Part shown: positions 44,946 through 52,728 of the stretch, one piece after another
How positions within the stretch are numbered: position 1 is the stretch's first letter
How the letters are laid out: each line of letters begins with the position of its first letter
Assembly (NCBI RefSeq): GCF_013359905.1
Contig: NZ_JABMCC010000121.1
Span: 62,001 to 126,000, forward strand
Length of the DNA: 64,000 nucleotides
Direction of reading: 5' to 3'
From: Paenibacillus taichungensis
Lineage (GTDB): Bacteria > Bacillota > Bacilli > Paenibacillales > Paenibacillaceae
Notes under the pieces: model-generated
What the model saw: the letters and a program-made list of their open reading frames with translations, nothing else
Told to the model about the DNA's origin: nothing
The model's database searches: none
Translations under genes and position numbers: made by a program

Positions 44946-47900
44946 ATGAAACAAGGCATATATGAACAGCTTATCAACACAATCACCAGACAGGAGATTT
45001 CGGCGCTGGACCCGGATGTGTATAACATTGGGACCGAGAAGTTGGATGCAGAGGAAGCACGTAAACTACTGTCTACATATTTGGCGGCTGTGACCCGACG
45101 AGCGCTCAAGATTGTGCGGGAACAGACGGAAGATAAGACGGCAGTGTTGGCGCAGATCCGAACGTGTAATGAGATTATTGCTACTCTCAAAGGCACACTA
45201 GGGGAAGAAGAGTACAACGAATTGCAACTGGATGAGCAGGGGGAAGTGTTGACCCATGTGTATTCCAAGCTGAACAGCATTCGTGCGGTTAGGGATACCA
45301 GAATCGTTCGTCCAGATACGCCTATCAGCCAAAGCTCTTTATTCACAGGTGCAAAGTCCGAACCGAGTATGTTATTGGAGTTGCAAAAGGAGATCGTGAC
45401 CGCCGATCGAATCGATTGGCTGGTGTCATTTATCAAATTCAGCGGGCTTCGCCTGCTTCTGGAACAGCTTCAACAATTCACGGCGGGCGGTGGGAAGCTG
45501 CGGATCATCACGACCACCTATATGGAAGCAACCGACCTTAAGGCTATTACCGAACTTAGCAAATTACCTAACACAGAGATCCAGATTTCGTATGATACCA
45601 AAGTGACTCGGCTGCACGCCAAAACGTACATTTTCCACCGTGATACTGGATTCACCACCGCCTATGTCGGCTCTTCCAACCTGTCCAACCCGGCGCTGAC
45701 CAGTGGCATGGAGTGGAACCTCAAGGTGACCGAGAAGGATTCACTCGACGTGCTGCGCAAGATCGAAGCGACCTTCGAGAGTTATTGGAATGACCGTGAA
45801 TTCACGCGTTATGTAGCTGAGGATGAAGGCCATGAGGCACAGTTGAAGGCCGCTCTGAATCGTAAAAAAGATCAGCCCAACCACTTTCACCTCGACATCC
45901 AGCCTTACGATTATCAAAAGGAAGTGCTGGAACAGCTTCACGCCGAGCGTACGCTGTATGGTCGAACCCGCAACCTAATCGTTGCCGCCACAGGCGTTGG
46001 CAAGACGGTCATCTCTGCCTTCGACTACAAGCGATTCCGGGCAAGCCATGCGGGAGCCAAGCTTCTTTTTGTCGCCCATCGCGAAGAAATTTTGAAGCAA
46101 AGCCGTGACACGTTCCGGTATATCCTGAAGGATATGAACTTTGGTGAGCTGCATGTGGGAAATCACCGAGCAGAGGCGCTGGATCACCTGTTTGTTAGTA
46201 TTCAGAGTCTTAACTCCATGAAGCTGACGGAGATCACCAGCCCAGGTTATTACGATTACATCATTGTGGATGAATTCCACCATGCCGCAGCGCCTTCTTA
46301 CCAGAAACTATTATCCCACTACGAACCGAAGATTTTGCTAGGACTTACTGCAACACCGGAACGGATGGATGGCAAAGACATTACCGCCTACTTCGATCAT
46401 ACGATTGCCGCCGAGATCCGTCTCACTGATGCCATTGACCGGAAACTACTGAGTCCTTTCCAGTATTTTGGCGTCACCGATACTGTCGATCTATCCCAGG
46501 TGAAGTGGTCGCGCAAAGGCTACGATCTGAACGAACTGGAGAAGCTCTATACCCATAACAAAATCCGTGCCAACCAGATCATCCAAAGTCTGAACAAATA
46601 TGTAACCGATCTGGACGATGTGAAGGGGCTTGGGTTCTGCGTAGGGGTGGATCATGCGATGTATATGGCAAAAATATTTAACGAAGTCGGCATTCCATCC
46701 ATAGCCCTGCATGGCGGGTCGAGCGAACAGGAACGTCATTCTGCGAAAGGACAGCTGGTGAACGGGGAACTGCGCATGATCTTTGTCGTGGATCTGTACA
46801 ATGAGGGCGTGGATATCCCTGAGGTGAACACCATTCTGTTCCTGCGTCCTACCGAAAGTCTGACCGTATTCCTGCAACAGTTGGGACGTGGACTACGGAT
46901 GGCGGATGGCAAAGAGTGCCTGACCGTGCTCGACTTCATCGGACAAGCGCATCAGGAGTACAGGTTCCAGGATAAATTCCGCGCTCTGATCGGCGCTACT
47001 AAACATTCCATCTCGTACTACGTCGAGAACGGCTTTTCGAACCTGCCACGCGGCACGTTCATTCAATTGGAAAAGCAAGCGAAAGATTACATTATGCGCA
47101 ACCTCAAGCAGATGAGTCGTAATCGCAAAGCGTTGATCCAGAAGCTTCTAACGTTCCAGCAAGATACCGGACTGCCGCTGACCTTGGCTCATTTTGTAGA
47201 GCATCACGGGATGACACTATATGAATTGTATGGTGGACGTACGGGCAAAAGGTATTTCCGGGGTATGTTGGCCGAAGCCGGACTGACAGAGCCAATCGAG
47301 AGTGAGAAGGATGAGTACATCCGCAGACTGCCGTCTGTGCTGACGATTAACTCCCGAAGCTGGCTAACGTTCCTGATTAACTACATTGAAAAAGGCGATG
47401 AACCGACCAACACTGATGAACAGCGCATGTTGATTATGTTCTATTACACTTTCCACCGTGCCGCGCCTGAGAGACTAGGGTTGAGCAGCATCGAAGAGGG
47501 TGTACAGCGTGTGCTGTCTTGTGAAGCATTCCGAGCAGAGCTTGTGGATATTTTCAAATATAATCGGGCTCATCTGCGATTTGTGGATAAAAGCAATTCG
47601 TTCCCGTACACTTGTCCACTGGATATCCACTGTATGTACTCCATGGACCAAGTGCTTGCCGCCTTCGGTTATTGGAATGCCCAGCAATCGCCCGCCTTCC
47701 GTGAAGGCGTGAAGTATTTTGCGGATGAACAGACCGATATTTTCTTCATTACATTGAACAAATCGGACAAAGATTTCTCTCCATCTACGCTGTATGAGGA
47801 TTATGCGATTAACGAGCGTCTGTTCCACTGGCAGACTCAGAGCCGGGTGTCGGAGCATACGGCTACGGCGCAGCGATATATTCATCACCGGGAGACGGGC

Positions 47901-48083
47901 AACCGAATAGCCCTGTTCGTGCGGGAGTATAAGGAGGAGCATGGCTATACATCTCCATTTGTCTTTTTAGGCGAAGCGGATTATGTGAGTCATGAGGGGA
48001 ACAAACCGATGAGCTTTGTTTGGCGGTTACGGGAAGAGATGCCTGCGAAGATGGTAGCGGTGGCGAATAAGTGTATTGTTTAA
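44946..48083 (+). CDS. PLD-nuclease/DEAD-like helicase with DUF3427 C-terminus
   Basis: A 1045-residue protein. N-terminal helices are followed by a phospholipase D-type nuclease domain (about 120-290) with HAKTYIF and GSSNLSNPAL, half of the HxK/GSxN signature. The SF2 helicase core follows: Walker A AATGVGKTVIS, motif II DEFHH, motif III LTATPERMDG, and motif VI QQLGRGLRMADGK. The C-terminal ~150 residues match DUF3427 (RLFHWQTQSR...GNRIALFVREYKEE...FVFLGEADYVSHEG). The family is frequent in defence islands and probably cuts or remodels DNA. ATG at 44946 with GAGG 7 bases ahead is preferred over the upstream ATG at 44829, because the duplicated relic also begins there. Partial 5' duplicates lie at 37223 and 42742. 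Confidence 0.88.
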   Translation: MKQGIYEQLINTITRQEISALDPDVYNIGTEKLDAEEARKLLSTYLAAVTRRALKIVREQTEDKTAVLAQIRTCNEIIATLKGTLGEEEYNELQLDEQGEVLTHVYSKLNSIRAVRDTRIVRPDTPISQSSLFTGAKSEPSMLLELQKEIVTADRIDWLVSFIKFSGLRLLLEQLQQFTAGGGKLRIITTTYMEATDLKAITELSKLPNTEIQISYDTKVTRLHAKTYIFHRDTGFTTAYVGSSNLSNPALTSGMEWNLKVTEKDSLDVLRKIEATFESYWNDREFTRYVAEDEGHEAQLKAALNRKKDQPNHFHLDIQPYDYQKEVLEQLHAERTLYGRTRNLIVAATGVGKTVISAFDYKRFRASHAGAKLLFVAHREEILKQSRDTFRYILKDMNFGELHVGNHRAEALDHLFVSIQSLNSMKLTEITSPGYYDYIIVDEFHHAAAPSYQKLLSHYEPKILLGLTATPERMDGKDITAYFDHTIAAEIRLTDAIDRKLLSPFQYFGVTDTVDLSQVKWSRKGYDLNELEKLYTHNKIRANQIIQSLNKYVTDLDDVKGLGFCVGVDHAMYMAKIFNEVGIPSIALHGGSSEQERHSAKGQLVNGELRMIFVVDLYNEGVDIPEVNTILFLRPTESLTVFLQQLGRGLRMADGKECLTVLDFIGQAHQEYRFQDKFRALIGATKHSISYYVENGFSNLPRGTFIQLEKQAKDYIMRNLKQMSRNRKALIQKLLTFQQDTGLPLTLAHFVEHHGMTLYELYGGRTGKRYFRGMLAEAGLTEPIESEKDEYIRRLPSVLTINSRSWLTFLINYIEKGDEPTNTDEQRMLIMFYYTFHRAAPERLGLSSIEEGVQRVLSCEAFRAELVDIFKYNRAHLRFVDKSNSFPYTCPLDIHCMYSMDQVLAAFGYWNAQQSPAFREGVKYFADEQTDIFFITLNKSDKDFSPSTLYEDYAINERLFHWQTQSRVSEHTATAQRYIHHRETGNRIALFVREYKEEHGYTSPFVFLGEADYVSHEGNKPMSFVWRLREEMPAKMVAVANKCIV

Positions 48084-48131
48084 CGGATATTAGATTAGAA
48101 GTTAAAAGTTAGAATGGAGTTGTTATAGAAA

Positions 48132-48941
48132 GTGTGGAGTCAAATCGCTGAATGGTCTTTACTTTCAAGGTTAAGTGGTCTAAGTAGTATAATTATTTTT
48201 ATCGGTGCTTTATATACATTTTTACGAAAAAATCAATTCATAACGACACTAACATCTACCAAGATAGAACAGTTATTTTTTTCGAAAGAAAAGAAAATGA
48301 TTCTCAAGACTATATATTTTTTGTCCCAGTTAATCCTAGGCTTTGTTTTAAGTGTAATCTTAACAACTGTATATTATTTTATTGAAGTAAGTGAATATTT
48401 CATCCAATATGTTTCTATTATAGGTGCTTTCTCTTATCTACTAATCTTGTATATCTCTCTTAGGGAAAACAGCTATTTCGATAAAAATCTTTCTAGAGTA
48501 CAGAATATTATATTGTGGAAATTCATGTTGTTAGTTCAAACTTTATGTATGTTTTCACTATTTCCAATTTCAGTTGCTCAATCAATATTATCAGGAAAGG
48601 TAAGCTTTTCACCTACTCCAAGCGATGAATTCATATTAACGATAGTTGCTGTTACCATAGTATTAGGTCTATCTACTCTAGTTTTTATGATTATTATAAA
48701 ATTCAGTAACAAGAAAATTAATGAAAAATTTAGTGAATATGATTATGGCTGTTTTTATATCACAGATAAGCATGATACAAGCTTAAAGTGGTTTGTTTAT
48801 CATCTTATTGATAAAGAAAACTTTCTGTTAGGTAATTCAAAGATTAAAGAAGAAGCAGCCATTTATAGAGTTGAAGAGCGAAAAAATGTTTTAACAGAGG
48901 AAATTCATATATTGAGAGTAAAGAAAAATTCTAATGAATAA
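48132..48941 (+). CDS. Membrane protein of unknown function
   Basis: A 269-residue protein with about four hydrophobic segments (near 15-30, 60-82, 90-110, 128-150 and possibly 170-190) and a cytoplasmic C-terminal domain (~80 residues, charged: FYITDKHDTSLKWFVYHLIDKENFLLGNSKIKEEAAIYRVEERKN). The start is GTG with ATGGAG 11 bases earlier. It lies 48 bases after the helicase and 17 bases before the DUF2075 gene, and is AT-rich, so it may belong to the same defence-like operon. No family recognised. Confidence 0.65.
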   Translation: MWSQIAEWSLLSRLSGLSSIIIFIGALYTFLRKNQFITTLTSTKIEQLFFSKEKKMILKTIYFLSQLILGFVLSVILTTVYYFIEVSEYFIQYVSIIGAFSYLLILYISLRENSYFDKNLSRVQNIILWKFMLLVQTLCMFSLFPISVAQSILSGKVSFSPTPSDEFILTIVAVTIVLGLSTLVFMIIIKFSNKKINEKFSEYDYGCFYITDKHDTSLKWFVYHLIDKENFLLGNSKIKEEAAIYRVEERKNVLTEEIHILRVKKNSNE

Positions 48942-48958
48942 CGTATAGGCGGTGCATC

Positions 48959-50813
48959 ATGATTATCTACAGCAGTAACGCATTAGCTTTCCGAGAATCA
49001 GTTGACAACAACCAAATTACAGTTCAGATTGAAGAAGCATTTATTAAAGGTATGGGAAAAAGACCTAATCAAGGGGAAGTACGAGCTTGGAACAACTCTA
49101 TGCAGTTTATGGAGAAAATTATCCGTAATTCGAAGGTAGCAGATGACTGCGGGATATTAATTGAGTACAACATTCCTTCTACAAGTAAACGAATAGATTT
49201 TATCATTGCAGGTCAGGATGAACAAAAGAATGATAACTTTGTGATCGTTGAGTTAAAACAATGGGATGCAGTAGAAGCTATGGATCGCGAGGATGTCGTA
49301 AGGGCCTTTATTGGAGGTAGAACAAGAGAGACACCGCATCCTTCATATCAAGCATGGTCATACAAACAGTATTTGAGTGATATGAATGAGGCCGTATATT
49401 CCAAAGATATTAACGGATACTCATGTGCATATCTACATAACTACAGGACAGTACACCCGGACCCCCTTCAATATAATCAATATCAGGATATCATCCGTGA
49501 AGCTCCTTTGTTTCTAGCCGATGATGCTTCTAAACTTCAAAATTTTCTAAAAAGGCATGTAGGTGAAGGAAATGGAGTTAATTTACTTTATTTAATTGAG
49601 AATGGTAAGATTCGTCCTTCTAAGAGACTAATTGATCATATTGATGGATTATTTCAAGGGAACTCTGATTTTGTTTTACTTGATGAGCAGAAGGTCGCGT
49701 ATGAGGCCATTATGAGCCTTGCCAAACAAACAGATGTAAAACGAACCATCATTGTGCAAGGTGGGCCTGGAACTGGTAAATCAGTGATATCTATGAATGC
49801 ACTTGGTGGATTACTTAGAAACAAGTTAAATGTTAAATTCATTGCCCCGAATGCTTCATTTCGGACGGTTATGGTAGAGACCTTGACTCAGCGACAAGCT
49901 AGAAACAAGACTAGGACAAAGATGTTATTTACGGGATCAAGTCAGTTTTACAAAGAGCCAGCTGATATGTACGACGTACTTGTTGTGGATGAGGCACATC
50001 GCTTAAAAGGTAAAGGAGCATATCAATATCTTGGGGAGAATCAGATCGAGGATATCATAAAAGCATCTAAAGTGAATGTGTTTTTCATAGATGATTTTCA
50101 ACGTATTCGTCCTGAAGATATAGGATCTATAGACGAGATTAAACGTTTAGCTGCCCTATATAATTCGGAAGTGCATGAATATTCACTAGCAGCACAGTTC
50201 CGTTGTTCTGGAGCAGAAGGATTTTTGAATTGGGTTGATGATGCTTTACAGATTCGTCCCACCTTTTGATGGTTGGGATCAAGATTCTTTTGAATTCAAA
50301 TTAGTAGACACGCCTAACGAAGTATACGATCTAATCAAAGGTAAAAACGATCAGGGGTATAAGGCGAGGATGTTGGCAGGTTTTGCTTGGAATTGGACAG
50401 CTGATAAAGAAGGTAATCGCAATGGGGAAATTCCGGATGTAACTATTGAAGAACATCGTTTTGCTATGCCTTGGAATGCACGTTCTATATCAAGCACCTG
50501 GGCCATTCATGAGAGTGGTATAGATCAGATCGGGTGCGTTCATACGTCTCAAGGTCTTGAGTTTGATTATGTAGGCGTTATTATAGGGAATGATCTTAAA
50601 TTCGATTCGGAGAAAATGGAACTTTATTCAGATTATGATGAGTACAAAGATAGAATGGGAAAACGAGGGCTTAAATTTAAGAATGAGGAACTAACAAAAC
50701 TTATCAAAAATATTTATAAAATCTTGATGTCTCGGGGGATGAAAGGCTGTTATGTTTATTGTAGGGATCAAGAATTGATGAATTATTTATGCAGCAGAGC
50801 AAATTCAAGATGA
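48959..50813 (+). pseudogene. DUF2075 helicase with PD-(D/E)XK domain, frameshifted
   Basis: The first frame (436 codons) carries a nuclease-like start (KRIDFIIAGQDEQKNDNFVIVELKQW, Asp and Glu-x-Lys), Walker A VQGGPGTGKSVIS, Walker B VLVVDEAHRLKG, and FIDDFQRI with RPEDIG. It stops at TGA (50267-50269) after IRPTF. The next frame picks up directly with FDGWDQDSFEFKLVDTPNEVYDLI and later HTSQGLEFDYVGVIIGNDL, the helicase motifs V/VI, to 50813. Together this is a normal-length (~615 aa) DUF2075 protein. One base change near 50258-50266 (cccacctttt) splits it. It is either a recent mutation or a sequencing error. The family is linked to phage defence. Confidence 0.82.
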
Positions 50814-50843
50814 TGTGCACCAGGGACTATGCAAAGTAGAGAG

Positions 50844-50880
50844 AAACCCGATCCTTCCATAAATAGAAGGATCGGGTTTT
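50844..50880. terminator. Bidirectional terminator
   Basis: A perfect 14-bp stem aaacccgatccttc/gaaggatcgggttt lies between convergent genes. Confidence 0.9.
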
Positions 50881-50886
50881 CCGTTT

Positions 50887-51228
50887 TCACATCAATATTC
50901 CTTTAATAACATTTTTGGCTACACGAATATTATCAGGAGAAGAATCTCTTAGCAGTTGTACAATTTCTTTGATTTGTTTCTCATCTTCAGTTACTTCAAA
51001 CTCTTCTTCTATATAAGCAAATAATTGAATCAAATTAACATCCAGTGACTCAGCGATCTTTGCTAAGTTCACCAAAGAAACATTCTTTTCTCCACGTTCG
51101 ATCTGTCCTATGTATGAAAAATGAAATCCGCCTTTTTCTCCGAGGGATTCCTGTGAATACCCTCTTTCTTTCCGTAGTGCGCGAATTCTGGCTCCGACCA
51201 GCTTCAAAACTTCTCTGTCCTCGTTCAT
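50887..51228 (-). CDS. XRE family regulator
   Basis: A 113-residue protein. VGARIRALRKERGYSQESLGEKGGFHFSYIGQIERGEKNVSLVNLAKIAESLDV is a Cro/C1-type HTH, with a short acidic C-terminus that may mediate dimerisation. The ATG at 51228 has GAGAGG ahead; the upstream in-frame codons are leader. It is divergent from the HEPN-like gene at 51370. An inverted repeat agtat/atact surrounds TATAAT (51335-51340) in the shared spacer and could be its operator. Confidence 0.85.
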   Translation of the reverse strand: MNEDREVLKLVGARIRALRKERGYSQESLGEKGGFHFSYIGQIERGEKNVSLVNLAKIAESLDVNLIQLFAYIEEEFEVTEDEKQIKEIVQLLRDSSPDNIRVAKNVIKGILM

Positions 51229-51369
51229 GGTATTCACCTCTCTATGTTCAAAAGTGTAGACAAGTTTCCTCAAGGTAAACACCAAACGAAGAATACAAAT
51301 AATTTATTTGATTACTATAAGTATCGTTTTATTGTATAATACTGGTATTAACTCTTTGGAGGGATGACA

Positions 51370-51884
51370 ATGGCAAGAAATTGGTCCATAACCGAAGCAC
51401 ATTGTAATCACCAAGTAGATTTTACCCCACGTTTACAAGACCATGATATCTCCACACAACCTAGGTCCAAAGATATTCCTGCTTACCATATGCTACGTAC
51501 CACAATAATGGCCTATCACCAACAGGCTAAGTATCATCTCAAACTTGCCACTATCATGCGTAATCACAATCAGTTCAAAGCCTGCCTCATTCTCTGTGAT
51601 TGGGCTCTAGCCTCCATGATCAAGGCGCTTTATATCTATAAGTATCATTCAGTACATCCACCTAAGGAACTCACGATGAACGAAATCTTGCCTTAGTGCA
51701 TACGGACACTGAACCCGGAGTGGATATCGCTTTGTTCATCGGCACGATACAACATATTTCTTCCCTAGCAGATTACCCGAACGACCAGCCAATAGAACTG
51801 GACAACATTGAAATGCTTCTTCAACGAACAGAAGACACATTGGGAGAGTTAGCCATTCGATTGAATGATAATTCATCAGAGTAA
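51370..51884 (+). pseudogene. HEPN-like gene, frameshifted
   Basis: The first frame (ATG 51370, TTGGAGGG ahead) encodes a helical protein: PAYHMLRTTIMAYHQQAKYHLKLATIMRNHNQFKACLILCDWALASMIKALYIYK, the shape of a HEPN domain, then PPKELTMNEILP and TAG (51694-51696). The second frame continues at the same place (ALVHTDTEPGVDIALFIGTIQHISSLADYPNDQ...) to 51884. The two halves read as one ~170-residue protein with a one-base slip near 51685-51696. HEPN proteins are often RNases in toxin or defence systems. The Rx4-6H motif is not evident. Confidence 0.55.
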
Positions 51885-52029
51885 GATGTTTTTTTAATTG
51901 ATCATTTGGGTTAAATGTTTGATTTATCTGTGTTACGCTTACAAAATGACATCTTCCAAATAAAGGGGATATGATGCAGAGATTACAAAGGATTTTCTTT
52001 GCTTTGCATCGGGAAAGTAGGTGTACATT

Positions 52030-52302
52030 TTGAAAAGAGTAATTGCTATCGTGTTTTTCATATTATCTATATTGGAATTGGTTACATTAATCCTAATTGG
52101 TAAAAGCATGATGACTGGGTATATGGAACCGAGTACGTTTAGAGGGATAATTTCATTCCCACTAGGCGCTACGTACCTCTCGATCTGGATGTTCTTTTCA
52201 CGGCAAGAGTTTACCGGAGGACGAGTCGCGGGACAGATCAGTATGACAGCGGCATTGTTGACGTCGTGCCCGTTGGTGTGTTTGTTAATCATTTTCTATT
52301 AA
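52030..52302 (+). CDS. Small membrane protein
   Basis: About 90 residues with two or three hydrophobic segments (VIAIVFFILSILELVTLILI, IISFPLGATYLSIWMFF, AALLTSCPLVCLLIIFY). TTG at 52030 gives a natural KR-initial membrane protein. GTG at 52021 is also possible. The SD is weak. No family recognised. Confidence 0.55.
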   Translation: MKRVIAIVFFILSILELVTLILIGKSMMTGYMEPSTFRGIISFPLGATYLSIWMFFSRQEFTGGRVAGQISMTAALLTSCPLVCLLIIFY

Positions 52303-52401
52303 ATCCACCATCCCTCTTCTTAGCAAATGGTATAATGGCAAAAAAGGGATATTCTAGCGCGAGGCTTGAAGGCTCTCACAGCAGAAAGGATGTTATACCA
52401 C

Positions 52402-52728
52402 ATGCCTACATACAACAAATTGGTGCGGGACAAGATTCCGCATATTATCACATCCAGCGGTAAGGAATGCCGCACACGCATTCTGGACCCGGAGGAGTAT
52501 AAGCAAGAACTAAGAACAAAGCTGCAAGAAGAATCGAATGAGTACTTAAGTGCAAGAAGCGATCAGGAAGCGCTAGAAGAACTGGCCGACATGCTCGAAG
52601 TGATCCGGGCGCTGGCTGAGGTGCATGGAGCGAATGCGGCGCAATTGGATAAGCTACGTGCGGACAAGGCTGAGGCACGCGGTGGATTCCAGGAGAGAGT
52701 GTATCTGATCGATGTCGACGAAGCTTAA
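52402..52728 (+). CDS. MazG-like/PRA-PH nucleotide pyrophosphohydrolase
   Basis: A 108-residue all-helical protein: YNKLVRDKIPHII, then KLQEESNEYLSARSDQEALEELADMLEVIRALAE, containing the ExxE...ExxD metal-binding helices of phosphoribosyl-ATP pyrophosphohydrolase-like NTP-PPases. Such enzymes hydrolyse (d)NTPs, either for pool cleaning or, in some systems, for defence. The ATG at 52402 is the family's usual start. The 3' end overlaps the PLD-helicase start by 17 bases, so the two are translated as a pair. Confidence 0.82.
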   Translation: MPTYNKLVRDKIPHIITSSGKECRTRILDPEEYKQELRTKLQEESNEYLSARSDQEALEELADMLEVIRALAEVHGANAAQLDKLRADKAEARGGFQERVYLIDVDEA

